Source of the DNA: Astrocystis sublimbata
Taxonomy: Eukaryota > Ascomycota > Sordariomycetes > Xylariales > Xylariaceae
Length of the DNA: 64,000 nucleotides
NCBI GenBank assembly: GCA_022453515.1
Contig: JAJNNY010000012.1
Location: 744,001-808,000 of the forward strand
Direction: 5' to 3'
Under the pieces are notes generated by a model. It was not told the DNA's origin. It was given only the letters and a program-made list of their open reading frames with translations, and made no database searches. This document shows, one piece after another, positions 35,627-48,858 of this stretch; within the stretch, counting starts at the first letter, position 1, and every line of letters starts with the position of its first letter. The translations under genes and the position numbers were made by a program.

Positions 35627-38600
35627 TCTCAGGTGACAGAAGAGCTCGAGTTATACAGACGGCCTTCGAGCTCGATGATGGCCTTCGCTGTGTCTCCGAC
35701 CCTTTCGCCCTGTTCAAGCCGAGAGGTGAGCCAAGATTATCTTCCGAGAGGGTCGGGCCACCCATATATATATGGTGTGGTCGACGTGCTAGTGTATGGT
35801 GGATTGATGGCAGGTTTGCGAAGGATGATGACGCCGATGATGGGGAGGTATTGAGAGGTATTAAGAGGGTCGTAGCCAAGGGGTGGAAGCAAAGCAAGCC
35901 AGAGAACCGAGAGTATTTGGCTCGCAAAGGAGGCTTGCAAGGTCTATATCCAGAGCCGACTTACTTCGCAAGAGTATTACAATAGGGTGGTCTGTCATGC
36001 GATTACAGGCTGCGTACTCAAACGCGAGTTAGAAGCTTGTGGTGCCGCTGAGATGTAGAATAGTCGGCAGATGCGGAAGCGACCGTCCTACTTGGTGTGT
36101 AGCTATCCTAAGAGGCGATTCTGGGGACGACCAGAGCGGCGACGGTCAGCGCACAGGGTAGAAAGACGGTGAGTGCAATAGAGCGCAACGAGTGATTGAA
36201 TGAGCGGTAGAAAAAAAGTAGCTTCGCTGAAACGAGACGAGGGAGGTGGTCAAGGGGTACAAAGCGATAATCCAAGCGTGGCCTTGGGGGGGAGGGTTGA
36301 ATTTGAATGGTGCTTTGTTGATGACAAGGCCGACTCCGAAGAACAAGAAGCAAGAAGCAGCTGGTGAGACTGGAAGTTGCCAGAAAAAAGGTGGTCAAGG
36401 TCGCAGCGTCTGCTCCTGGTCTGTACGTCTGCAGTTATGCTCCAGCGACTGCTCAGTGCTCACACGGGCACAACCTGACACTCTTGCGAAGGGGAAAAAT
36501 GGGCAGGGCGGTGCGGGCCAGCTGTTGGGCTACTACCTACGGGTACGGGGACAGATGACCCATGCTACCACAAACCCAAAATACACAGGTAGTCGAAGGC
36601 GAGGAAGGCAAGGTACAAAGGTACGGGGGGTGCTTTGGGGTGGGGGCAAGGAAACCAATGTCTCACCTCGGACGACTGGCTGACTGGTTGAGCTGTGCCA
36701 GGGAGGCCCGAAAACCGTGGCGACGGTGGTGAGTGTTGCTGTTGCTGCTGCTGCTGCTCGTAGACAGTTCTCAGCCGCTGGCGTGTGCAGGGCGTCGCGA
36801 GGGGCGAGGGACAAGGACGAGTCGCAATTATGCAGAAGGCCGCGATACGATGGTCCCGTCGGCGGGAAAAGGAGGAGCTTCCAGGACTTGGAAGGAAAGA
36901 ATGGGGTGGAGGTTGGTGCAGGTGGGCTTTGGGGAGTTGGCGAAGCTCAGGGACCTGATGTGCAGGCGGAGTTGGGGAGGCACCACCAGGCGACCTCAGC
37001 CAGACGAGCCAGGCAGGCAGGCATGTCTGTAGGTGTACGAGCCTGGGCGGGTCCAACTACCTAGGTACCTTAGGTAGCTCGTTGTGGTCCTGACTCCTGG
37101 CGTACTGTGCTCGACACTGTCGAGTCTTGTCCGCCAGCGAGGCCAACTCGGCCAATTGCAGAAGAGCGTACGGTGCATCTTTCACTGTAAGTTCTTGAGC
37201 AAACTGCACTCTCCCTTGTTGAAGTTCTCAACCCTCCACCAAGTTGGGATATCACGGGCTACCTCAGGGAAAACAGTCCTCTACCTACCTAGGTAGGTCC
37301 ACTCACGAGATGTCAACCTCCCTTGGCGATAGAGATGGCTCGGGGCAGGTGCCTTGACCATCCATTGCGAAGAGTCACTCATCGTGCATTACCGTCACTC
37401 GTACCACCCTCCCTTCTTACATGGTATATATATCCATACCTAGGTAGTTGCACGGGGCCTTTGTTAATTGCATGTATCGCAACTCTTGTACTACCAGGGA
37501 CTTGCCCTCGTTTGGCTTGGTTGATTCCATATCGTGCGAAGAGCTGATGGTCGGTAACCATTGAACTAGTCTCTCATGGTGTTCCTAAACATAAGATGTG
37601 GTAGGGATGACACTCTACTACTGTCTAACAAAGTACATATGTATTATGTGGGTAGGTTTTTGTAGAACTTGCTTCAAGGTTCGCGAGAGTTTCATAGAGT
37701 ATAAGGCAGTTCTAGCTGATTTGGCTCAGGGGATTGTTGAGTATTGAGGTCCAAGTGCTTACGTCGCCTCTAAGTATCTTTTCCCAATGAAGCAAACATG
37801 AGGCGGAGTTGAGTACATCTTGAAGTCAGGCGAAGCTCGTTCGCATGCAGTATCTGTTTCGGTATCCAACTGATGTAGCATGCATCTATCTTTATCTTCT
37901 ACCTATGCTTCGCAAACCCCGAGGCATGGGAAGGCGTAAGACATGTTGAATAGAGGATGACGTTAGGCAATTGCTGAGATACCTTCCATCTTTCGTATAC
38001 CTATGAAGTTAAAAAACTATCAGGAGATCACCTACTATTAGATACCTCCTACATGTACCTACCTACGGTACTCGATACGTGCAACGGCCTACGGCTACAG
38101 AAAACCCGATATTCACCGGGGGTAGGTAGATGGGTGGACTTTATGGACCCCAACCCCGCCCCCCGGTTAGCTGCGGGGCCTTGGTTGACGAAGACTCCGC
38201 TTTTGCGCTTGCGAATCGATTGGTAGTACTGTAGTTTAGTTTACTTATTTACTACCTGGTAAGTTAAGTTAAGCTTGAAGGGAAGCTCAATCTTCCAGCG
38301 AGCATCATCTGATCATGGTACTGTATGTAACACCCGTGAATCGTTGGTAGGTGATTCCCTACCTGCAATTTCTGCCATTGGCCAATATACAGGCGAAGTA
38401 AGCAAGCAACAGGTCTCAGCATGGATAGGTAGCTGCCTGGCGAGCCTGGTAAAAATATTGCTGTCTCTCTTGTGCAGCAAAAGAAGCAACAGGCAGCGCA
38501 GAAAAGAAACGGCGGGAAGAAAATAATGCATACATGTAGCCAGCAGATCCCACTTCGTATCGTTCGTCTGCCCGGTGACGACCATTAGGTAGTCCTTGTT

Positions 38601-41072
38601 CTTGGCATCGCTTTCCACTTCTTCATCTTGGTCTCCTTCCTCCCTCTATGTCTTATGTCTCGGTCTCGATTCCTTCCCCTCGAGGCGGCTACATGTGTGA
38701 GTATTGTTCGGTGAGCAAGAACGAATCAGAATCGTGCAAATGAGCTCCTTAGCTGGGTGCGGGCCGTTCCCAACACCACTACCAGACTATTTCGGCACAG
38801 AGCTTGGCTGCTGACGGACCCAAGATACTGATACGCTAGATCCTACGTGATTGTGTGCCGGATCACGAATTGCACCCGTTGGCTGTGTCGAATCCGGCAT
38901 GCGACAGACTCAACGGTCCTGTCATACCTGTCGAGGCTCAGCCTATTTTGGGCATTTGGGAAACATCCATCCTTACAACCCATTAAGGTTACTTACTGCC
39001 CAGGTGTGCACTGACATGAGTCTTCTAGTGTGATAGTACACTACATGCAAGGCTTATCTCACACCTTTAAGGCTGAGTATGCCGTTGTGATCATTGCAAC
39101 GGTTAAGGAACCCAAGTCTGACGGCCGCCGTACTACCTGCCCCAAGAACCAGTGACGTCGGTAAGTCTCAAGTCGTAGGTCCATATGTAGGTATTGTGCC
39201 TGTGTACATATAATACAAGGCTGAAGCCCACTTGGCAGTCTATATCTCCATGGGAAGCTGGACTGACGTTTGCAAAGCAACCCAAATGCATCGCCAATTT
39301 CAAGAAGCACACCTAGGAGACCGTAATAGAGATGCCATGTAGCCTTTGCGCAAGGCGTCATCCTCACTCACGTTTGTGGCACATAGTCGAAGTTTCCAGA
39401 TGAGCTTCCAAAAGCTACCATATTTCCCAATGCTGTGAATTTTGCCGATACTGGTGCGGTATTCGGCAAGATACCGTTGTCTCAGAAGAGGTGAGACAAT
39501 TTATCCGTGGGCTCCTTCAATGTATGAAGCGGGTGTCATGTTCGTTCTACGGTAGTCGTTCTAACATTCCGAATTGCAACTCTACACACACTCGACGAAG
39601 AAAGAGAGAAGGGGAACAAGCAGAACCCGTACCAATGTCACATAGCTTGATGATCAATTCCGGATAGGCTTGCTTGCCGCAGTATTCGAATAGCGTTTCC
39701 TCAAACAGTCAAGGGAAGTGAACCTCACAGTCACCCGTTGGTAAATTTAACTATCGGAAATCATCGGGGCCAGTTAGTGACGTGAGCACCCTAAAATAAC
39801 GAAAGATGCCATGCTGCGAAGGTAAGCCGCAGCTCAAAACTGCGACACATTGTTTGGCAACCTTTTCCGCAAGTCCCACAGCTTAAGATAGGTATAGTAT
39901 ATGGAAAATGAGAGGTTGGGGCCACCCACAAAGCTGGGTTGGAAACAATACATGCATGCGTGCATGTAGGTGGTAAGCTTAGCTCCTTGTTCTACAATGG
40001 CTGTCTAGCTGCCGGGCGAATCTCCAACTACCTACCGAGGTATCTAGGTACATGTGAAGATTTCCACCTAACCTACTCGCCTACATACCTGTCTGTTGCA
40101 TCAATGAGATCTGTGCTCAACAACATCCGTGCTTCTACCCATATCTGTAGTTGTCGATATAGTGGTGGGGAGCAAGGGAATCAATCAATCGCCTACGAGA
40201 CGAGACGCTCCCGTCTGGTTCTGACTTGGGAATCTTAGGTGACATCCTACATGCCTACATGTAGGTAAATCTTCCTTAGGTACCTGGGTAGGTATAGGAG
40301 GGTACAGGTAGGTATCTGACACAGATGTCCCCTGCTCCTGCCTCGCCTGCCCCATCGGTGCCAAAACGCCCCCCTGTTCGACGGACTGGGACCTATCTGC
40401 TCTGGGACTAGCGGGCGAGCGCAGACACACACGCACGGAATCAGCATGGCAGGCGAGCAGGATGTCAGGCCAGGCCCAGGCCAGGCCCTTCAGGCTGTTC
40501 TGCTGGCTGCTGGCTGCTGTCGCTTGCTGGCTGCTTGTCGACGTCGCGCGTCCGCTTCCGCATTGACATTGGCGCTTCATCATCCGAGGCATCGGCGCTC
40601 CCGTCTTCTCACCCTCATCGTACGCCAACCTCTGTATTTGCGATTAGCTCCTCTGTCGCGCCAACGTCATCTCGCAATCCGCCGCCTCATCTTCGACACC
40701 ACCGCCCCGCCCCCATCGCCGTAGAACGAGCTCTCTCTCCCGACCCCCGTGGCGTCTTCGTTGCCACCAGAAGCACATTTGCACTTGCACTGGCTTTTCT
40801 GATCGAGTCGCTTATCGCCGAAACAACCCATCTCAGGATATAGATACATAAACCTAGACTCTAATCGTCGTCGTTGCCATTGCCGTTGTCGTTCTCGCTG
40901 TCTTTCTCGCTATTGCTATTGCTGTCGCTGTCGCTGTCGCTGTCGCCATCGCTATCGTCATTGCTGCTGTTGTACAACTTAAACCAGGGGAGAGAGGGGG
41001 CAGGACAGCCAGCCCAAGAGCATAGCTAGAACAGGAGCACGTGGTCGCGCGACGTCGACACTGGAAATCGCC
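35627..41072. promoter_or_regulatory. 5.4-kb divergent gene-free interval, pbp1 / bud6
   Basis: No supportable gene. Both flanking genes are transcribed away from the interval, so it holds two promoters and probably long leaders. The bases next to pbp1 are C/T-rich on its sense strand. Three exact TACCTAGGTA palindromes lie at 37058, 37286 and 37437, with many partial copies around 40030-40320. A Gln-like CTG/CAG run lies near 36730 and a GCTGTC repeat at 40921. Confidence 0.55.
40921..40944. repeat. GCTGTC hexanucleotide repeat
   Basis: Four exact GCTGTC units lie in a longer CTG/CGT-rich low-complexity tract (about 40866-40975), 130 bases upstream of the bud6 start. Confidence 0.85.
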
Positions 41073-44000
41073 ATGCAGGCGTCGAATCCTCCGCCGCAGC
41101 GCGGGATGCAGCGTCGCTCTCCCGCGCCCGACGGGGGCCTCTCATCCAACCTTCCCACGCGGTCCATGTCGCCGGCAAACATGCAGCCGCGTTCGTCGAC
41201 GGCTTCGAATAGATCGACCGGCGGTAGCGCAGGTGGTTCAAGGCGGAATGTGAGTTTGCGCTTGTACTTTGCCGCGATTTGCTGTGCTTGAGCTCCGCGG
41301 TGCATTGTGGATGGCTGGCCGGCCCGCCTGCTTTGCTGCCCTGCGGAGAGACCTTCCCTCAGCAACGGCCGCCTTGTTTGTTTTCATTGAATATCTGCCC
41401 ATTGTCTCGTCTCTCTACTCGCCCCTCCGCCACACGACCTTGTACTGACCACTGCATAACACCCCCAGCAATCGAATGGAACGAGCATGCCCCTCTCCCA
41501 GATCGAAAAAAGCGTCACCCACCTACTTGTTGCCACGAAACAGCTGCTCGAGACTCTTACGCAGTGGTCCCGAGGCGCTGCTACCGACACTCAAGTGTCC
41601 GACGTTTACGTGCGCTTGGGCTACGAGTTCAACATGGCCTGCCGCGCATTCACCGCCATCAACGTGGACACATCGGACCTGGGAAACGTGCCTGAATCGC
41701 TACGGCACATCCTCGAGGCCACCTTGAGCCAGGAGGCCAGCACAGAGAGCCTGGAGAAATATTTGCCGCGCATACGTGACATAATAATCAATCTGCTGCA
41801 TGGACTCAAGAGAAAGCAACAGAAGCTCAGACAGAGGCAATCTAGGGACAAGGAGGCCGGCTCGCCCGAGGAAAGCAACAGCATAGCCGCTCGCACCATG
41901 AGCACTAGCACAGTCGGTAGCAACGGTACCGGTCTCACGAATCTACTGAATGAAGGCATCGAGAGTGGATATGGCCAGAGAGACAGCGCTGGCCGGGGGA
42001 CCGGGAGCACCGCTGCCCCCTCTGGCAGCGACACGTCCCCCAACCGAAAACTCCAGCGGGAACAATCCCAGGCTTCGTTGACGTCGGACATGTCGTCTCT
42101 TTCCAGCAATACCATGCAAAATATACCCGTGTTGCCTCCATATCCTGGAGATGAGACCATGCCAGCTGGCCCATCCAAGGGGAACGTTGATATCGATTCC
42201 TTCCCTCCGCCACCACCCCCACCTAAATCACAACAGAGTGCATTAGCCGCTCTGCAAAGGGGAAAGGATCTCGAGAGGAGGGCATCTCGGAGGTATTCGG
42301 CATACCAGATATCGAAACATTTAGGAGCGCCCACGGATGGCGTACCCATGCTTCCCACGCAGACTACGCCTTTGCCCAACCGAGGGCGCGCCGAGGTTCG
42401 CGAATCGATGCGAGCTGTACAGGTTCGAGAGGCCATGCGGCATAACCGAACCACATCTAACCAGTCTAAGAGTGCTTTCGACAGTTCTCCCGTTCGGGTA
42501 CCCAGCCAAATATCGGAGGAGAGCTCGGTCAGTGACCACTCACGTACCCAAGAGCCTCCATCGACTCAGTCACCAGAAGAGAAATACAGACCAAGCGCTA
42601 CGGTCTCTGGGCCAATTCAAGATGCGTTTGCCCTCAACGGTCCGGATTCCCCTGATGAGGTCAAACCAAAAGTCGATCTTCCTAGGGAGCCTGAGAAGCG
42701 GCCCGAAACCCCCAGCAATAATGAACAGGCAGTGTTCGCCCAGCAACAGTCGCCTCCACTCGAGAAAGAGCTGACCCTTTTCCTGCAATACAAGTCAAGA
42801 GTCAAGAAGTTCATCCTGCCAGAAGGGTATACCGGCTTGACTATTGGCCGTCTTCAGCTCGCTTTCATTGAAAAGTTCTCTTGGAACACAGCCCTCAATG
42901 GAGCGGATCTACCTGAGATATACATTCAGGACCCTGTCTCCGGCGTGCGGCATGAGCTAGAGGAGCTCTCTGATATTAAAGATCGCACGGTATTGGCTCT
43001 CAATATCGAGTCTCTTGATGAGGTCAAAAAGCATATCGATGAAGGATTGGGCACATTGAAGAAAACAATGGATGAAGTTCGGCAAAACGTCACCGACCAA
43101 GCAGCGGCCCTTCAACAGGTGTCGGACAGACAGTTGGAAACAGCCAAGGAAATGGCACGTATGGCAGCAGCACCACCCATCCCCGTTGAGGGTGCCAGGT
43201 CTAGTGGTCTAGGCGCAGGCGCCAAACTTGACCCAGATCAACGGAGGGAGCTGCAAAGTCTACGTCGTGATCTTGCTATCCTGCGTCAAACATACTCCAA
43301 CTTCCAAACCGATATTCAAAGTTCCATGTCTTCGCTCCGGAGCAAGGCTGCCAACGTCAAAGTAGAAGCTATCAAAGCAGCAGTTCCCAAAGTCGACGGT
43401 GACTCGGGGCATGCATATGTCATGAAGGGACGAAAACATCTCAACTCGGATTCCGATCGCCTTGTCAACAAAGTCGACGATCTCCAAGACCTCGTCGAGG
43501 ATTTGCGGAAAGATGTCGTTAATCGCGGTGTCCGACCCCTACCCCGTCAGCTCGAAGTTGTATCCAAGGATATCCAAGTTTTGACTAAGGAGCTCAAGAA
43601 GATGGAGGAATACATGAAACACGAAAAGCCTGTCTGGACCAAGATTTGGGAGAAGGAACTTGAAGAAGTCTGCCAAGGTCGTGACGAACTTAAGTTGATG
43701 GAAGACCTCATGATTGACCTGAAGGATGATCTTGAGAAAGCAACAGAGACATTTACGCTGGTGGAACAGGCGACTAAAGAGCAAATGAAAGAAAACACCC
43801 CAACAGCGCGACAATTTTCCCGGGGGTTGCAACATATTGGCAATAGCACAGACCAGTCAGCAGCCAAAGAGGGCGTGTTGGGTGAGGTGCGAGCGCTCCA
43901 GCCCAACCACGAGGACCGACTTGAGGCTATCGAGCGCGCCGAGAAGTTGCGGCAGAAGGAGCTGGAGAGTCGGCGGGAAAATCCCATGAAGAAGGAGCTG

Positions 44001-44228
44001 GCTGCCTTCGTGGGAGAAGGCAAGCTTAAAAAGAGCGGCGGCATTGACGAAGTGGAAAGGGCCAGGATTGCCAGAGATGATCGTATTCGAAGAGAAGTAT
44101 GGGAACGCCAGAATGGCATCATACCAGAGAATCCAATAGGGGAGGAAGCGAAGGACAACGATGATGAAGCTCCCGCAGAAGCGGATAATGAAGGAGAAGG
44201 AGTAGAAAATGCAGAAGGGCAGTCATGA
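41073..44228 (+). CDS. bud6: Actin-interacting polarity factor Bud6/Aip3
   Basis: Bud6/Aip3 binds actin monomers and stimulates formins at hyphal tips and septa, as part of the polarisome. Two exons, 41073-41249 and 41469-44228, separated by a 219-nt phase-0 intron with a GTGAGT donor, encode 978 aa. An N-terminal Ser/Pro-rich leader is followed by the conserved block PLSQIEKSVTHLLVATKQLL and YVRLGYEFNMACRAFTAI (about residues 65-120). A variable middle region has a PPPPPPK proline tract. The AIP3 core starts at about residue 490 with LFLQYKSRVKKFILPEGYTG and IYIQDPVSGVRHELEEL. Long coiled-coil segments follow to ~850, and the tail is acidic. The first exon is inferred from splice signals; the rest is one continuous frame. 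Confidence 0.92.
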
Positions 44229-45463
44229 ATGGAAAGGAGAAGACAGTAAATGATGGACGGTGATCTGTTGTTGCGGTATACCCCTATTCGGTGTTTTGGT
44301 AGGTCTTATCATGATATCTGTACTTTCTTCACTATGTCTGCATATTTGTTGTTCTGTCATAGCCTTGGAGTACTTGCTTTTACTGTGGTTCTCCTCGCCA
44401 GTTTTGGTTTCAAATGATCTTGGTAGCTGGTACATTCACATTTCTCAACCTCGCGATTGCAGACCTCCACCGCAGTGCTTAGGGTATGTCAAATTCGCGT
44501 ACTATACTCATAGCACTATTAACTAAGCATGCTGTAGCTACTATCTAGTATATACAAACTCTGAGATTCTAGGAGATGAGAACTATTGACAACAATGACC
44601 ATCGGTGATCGCCTAGTAGCATTTGACCTGATCACGCAATTTAGGCTTTCCCCAGTGCCAGAGGCAATGACGTCTACGTTCCTTAATAGGCGCTGTCGAT
44701 ATTTCCCAGGGACTAAAGAGAGTCCACAGCTGAGACAGTGTAGTTATATTTGAAAAGTGTTGGCTTGATCACTTATACTATAGGATGGATAATTATTGCT
44801 TATCGATTTACGTCCATCAGGTTGGAATTCATCACCGCCTTCCGATTGGCGCGCTCATGCGAAGTGATCAAGTACATGAATTTTAATGAAGAGAGCCTAA
44901 CAAATATTGATCATGTATTCTTGCTCTCGTATCTTGATACAATTCACGAGCAAGTTTCAGGCCTAACTCGTTACTAAATTTCCTGCTCACAGGAACATCG
45001 TAACAGATATCAATCGTCACCAGCCATTCAGTGTAGCTATCGAGATGGCGCAGTTTCAAACTCTGTCGAGTGATCGGCCTAGGAACAAAAATGCAATACT
45101 TCCTTAACATTACGAGTTCACTGTCGTCTAAATGGAGTCAGAGAAGCAAGAGGGAAAATGAGGAAGAGGGCTGGGTGAAGGTTCCGGAGTGAACGGGGGT
45201 GAGCTTGACACCGCCTACAAGGATTGGAATGATGAAGCTTCGATCTGGTCTGGATGAAACATCAATCATGAGGACATTACATCATATAAATACTGTTTTT
45301 CACTGAGGGATGGCCACCCAGGTAAAATGTGTTTTGGGAGGAAGATCGAGCAACTCATTCGATGGCTTTGTATTTTATGTTCATTCCTCGAGATTGTTGT
45401 ACGGGAAGGCAGAGCTGCGTATTTACAAAGACGATTTCACCTAGCCCTTTTAACTTGAGGAGC
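44229..45463. other. Intergenic between convergent bud6 and the CE1 esterase gene
   Basis: A/T-rich 3' flanks. No gene is seen; a 75-codon frame at 44750-44977 has no support. Confidence 0.6.
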
Positions 45464-46584
45464 TCAGATTCCAAAGAATGCCATATCCACAGATGCGTGA
45501 ATAGGCACGCTGTGGCCGACACCGCTAGCGCTATAGCCGACCAGCTGTGCTGTCGCAGCGTCTCCCTCTCCGTAGATCGTTTGAGTGTACCCGTTCTGAG
45601 GTGTATTTTGGGCGTTCTTGGATTCTGTGAGGCCAAAGACGTTTGACCACTGCTTCATAGCCTCGGCGTCTACAGTCACAGTCAGTAATGTAGCACGGAA
45701 AGAATAAAGACTGTCACTCACAATTCGGATAGCGAAGAGTGTTGTCAGAGGTACCGTGCCAACTGTTGTTTTCAATGTCAGCGCATCTCCTCGCCCTGAG
45801 CCTTCCACCATCTGTTTATCGCCAGGAAAAGACTTACATCTGCATTCTTGGTCGAGTGCCGTTGTAGCCAGGGTAGTACGATCTGACCATATCTCCCCAT
45901 TGAGCTGCAGTCTTCGTAAGCTGGCCGTTGGCACACTGGTTGTTCCATCCTGGAGGATCTTGAGTAGCGGTCGAGCCCTGGACGAAGAAACATCCGTCCG
46001 GCACACCGGAGTAGGCCGATCCAGCCTTGAACACGTCAGGGTAAGCTCCCATGAGCACATTGGTCATCATAGCGCCAGAACTTGTGCCCGTCGCAAACAC
46101 ACGGTCAGGGTCGCCGCCGTACTTGTCGATGGCATATTTGACCATATTTGCGATGGTTTGAGAGTCGCCGCCACCATCATGGGTTAGGGCTAAAAACATC
46201 AGCTATTTTCAAGCTTACTGAGACGTAGAGGGCCATGAACCACGGGCCGACTGACGTCCCCGGTGCCGTTGTGTACGACTTACAGGCTGTTGATGCGACA
46301 TCGAAGCAACCGCCACCAGACTTCGAGTTGGGGAAGATGATGATGAAGCCCTTCTGACCAGCAAGTCCCATGAGGCCTGATTCTCCAGCGTATGCCTGTG
46401 CCGAGCCCTGGCAGTGGTGTACTGCCACGATGATCGGGGCTGGAGTCTTAATGTTCGACGGCACATAAACGTACATGCCCAGTCTGGTGGGGACGGCATT
46501 GAAGTCGTTGACCTTGGTGATCTGTTGGCCACTGCCAACCGCCAAAAGGCCGGCGACAGCGGAAAGGGTGGACAAAATATGCAT
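45464..46584 (-). CDS. Secreted CE1-type esterase (acetylxylan / feruloyl esterase)
   Basis: Secreted alpha/beta-hydrolase of carbohydrate esterase family 1 that should remove acetyl or feruloyl groups from xylan. Four exons, 46584-46284, 46189-45838, 45762-45722 and 45669-45464, join in phase with introns of 94, 75 and 52 nt to give 299 aa. The signal peptide is about residues 1-19. The oxyanion region reads VAVHHCQGSAQAY. The nucleophile is Ser137 in GTSSG, within DPDRVFATGTSSGAMMTNVL, and the segment MQIWHGTSDNTLRYPN includes the probable catalytic Asp. His284 near the C-terminus (GVGHSVP) completes the triad. There is no carbohydrate-binding module. The length is usual for single-domain acetylxylan esterases; substrate choice between acetyl and feruloyl is not decided. 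Confidence 0.9.
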
Positions 46585-48858
46585 GGTGTCGTGTTACTGA
46601 ACTGAGGGGATATGGTGCGTTCTGTGGAAGGAGCCGCCTCCTACGTATGTCGGAAGGCGATTGAGCGTAGATATACTGGCTCTGATCGAATAAGGGCCCC
46701 CATGTTTAATAGCACAGCTCATTAAGTAGGTCTTCCACTTCCCCGGATATGCGCCAAGTCTCCACTGCCGCACCGTGGCCTTGAAGTTTTTAGCCGCTAT
46801 ATACCTACGGCTAATATGTAGATCTCATGTGTAGACCTATCGCGGCTGAGAAAGTATCAATATGGGACGCTGGCGACTCCGCGCTGAGTTGGAGCCACGT
46901 TAAGTTTGATAATCTAGCCTTCGCCCAAGTAATACTCGGAGCTTCAATGACCGAATTTGCAGCTATGGTTCGATGAAGCTGGTCCGGAAGGTGTGATTGG
47001 TGGAAATCCTGGAGCCGCGCTACGTGTATGCATGGCAGCATGGGTGTCAAGGAAAGCGCGTGTATGCGAAACAGAAAGGCAGAAACTATGGTACTTTAGT
47101 AGTGCAAGATGATCGATCGCCCAACTGGAATGAGAGAGGATTTGGATGGCGGACCAGTAGTAGCTGAGTGGCGTAGGGTTCGAAGAAGCTATAGTAGAGC
47201 ATTTGTATAGGATTGATGGTAGTATTCAAGATCTGATAGATGCTGGACTTGCTATTGCTGTCGATAGTACGAGCCAAATATCAATTACGCTCGAGTGAGT
47301 ATCTCGTTCGAGAGGCATAAGTTAGATAACAGGTTGGAGATAAAGGCGGCAGATGATCGATGAGCTCGATATTATCTGTTTCGAGATAGCTCCTTGTAAG
47401 AACGGGTGGACAGACAACGCACAAGAGATATTAAGCCGTACATGGAAATTACATACTCAATAGCTGTCAGGTGTCAAAGTAGCATGAGCCTCACCATAAC
47501 CCAGGGGCTCCCTTGTAGAGGGCTGTCTGGGCCACGAGATCTGTGTATATAAGGACTAGGCAACTCCTATTGAATAGGAGAGCCTAGGAATTAATAGAAT
47601 TAATAACTAACCCCTACTATCCTACTTAGCTACTTAAGCTACTGCTACATTCTTTTACTCTGGTGTAAAAGCATTTAATAGTAGCACGGGTAATACATTT
47701 TGATAATACTTATGGCCCGGAGTGGACTTTATTCTTTAACCAAAAGCCCTTTACATGCAAATAAATCTAGCGTTTATGTCATCTCTTCTTCCAAAACTTG
47801 CCTAAGGTTAAAAATGTCCCTTGCATTTTAACCGCAGTCAAAATCAAAATTATGTCCCACTAGTCTTGATCTAGCCAGAATTGTTAGCACTTTTGCTATC
47901 ATGAAGAAAAAACAAATCTGTCAGCATAATACACATGCTTGGATTAAACCAGGTCAAGTCTTTTACATGGTTTACCTAGGTATTCACTCAACAGAGTGTG
48001 GGACTTGAAAAGACACCCTGAAATGTTACTATAGTCTATAGTTTCGTAGCCATGAGGTACACTGCAGAAAACGCTAGTTGGGATAAATATTAAATTCTCT
48101 CCACGCTTAATAAATGTTTAACTAGCGTTAATTATTTATCTGTTGATAGAAAATTAATCGTTATCTCCTGACGAAAGGTTGGAAGGAGCAGACTTGCCAT
48201 GTTTGATATTTACTGGGCAGTGCATGGTTTGGTACGGGTACACACCTCTTGCTCTGCGAGCGCATTGCGGTCAACAGCCAGTGACCGACGTATTTGGCTG
48301 TGAAGGCCATGTTCAGCCCGTCCAGTGCCCATGTTTGAGAGATGAAGAAATCTTCTCAGCTCGCTTGTAGTGTGGGATTTTTCTCATGGCACCCTAGATA
48401 GTGCACACAAGATCTGCTGTGGATCAGGCGTTGATGCCGTTATCGACCTCTCGTGCGGTGTTATCACCGACACGTCTATCTTTTGTTGATAAGGATACGC
48501 GTTTCCGAGCGGTATATATCTTTGAATCGATACATTTCTGGCCCTCAACTCAAAGATGAGCATAAGAATGTGAAGCAGAAAGCGGCCAAGTTAGCAATAT
48601 TCCTGACTCGATGTCGTTGCTTAGTGATTGAGAACTGGTCTGTTAGTCGTTTTCGTTCATCATGTAGATCAACTTTGAACGCACGCCCTGACTCTTGATG
48701 GAAATGATTCCACCAATAGGATAAGATTTACGATGAGTACTACAATGCTAATTTGGAAGCGTGTATTCTTTTGCGCACATGTTTCCATTTGCCTCTTTCC
48801 TGAAACCCCACCCTTTCTTCCTGTTCAATATAAGTCTACTTGCAGTCTTCGACACTAA
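46585..48858. other. Intergenic with A/T-rich patch
   Basis: 2.3 kb without a gene. The first part is the esterase promoter. From about 47530 to 48180 the sequence turns markedly A/T-rich and contains a TACCTAGGTA (47973) and a perfect 10-bp inverted repeat. It may be a decayed mobile element or RIP-affected DNA, but no terminal repeats or transposase remnant are readable. Confidence 0.5.
48070..48129. repeat. Perfect 10-bp inverted repeat, 40-bp spacer
   Basis: AACGCTAGTT at 48070-48079 and its exact reverse complement AACTAGCGTT at 48120-48129 flank a 40-base A/T-rich spacer. It could be a hairpin or a small element end. Confidence 0.75.
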
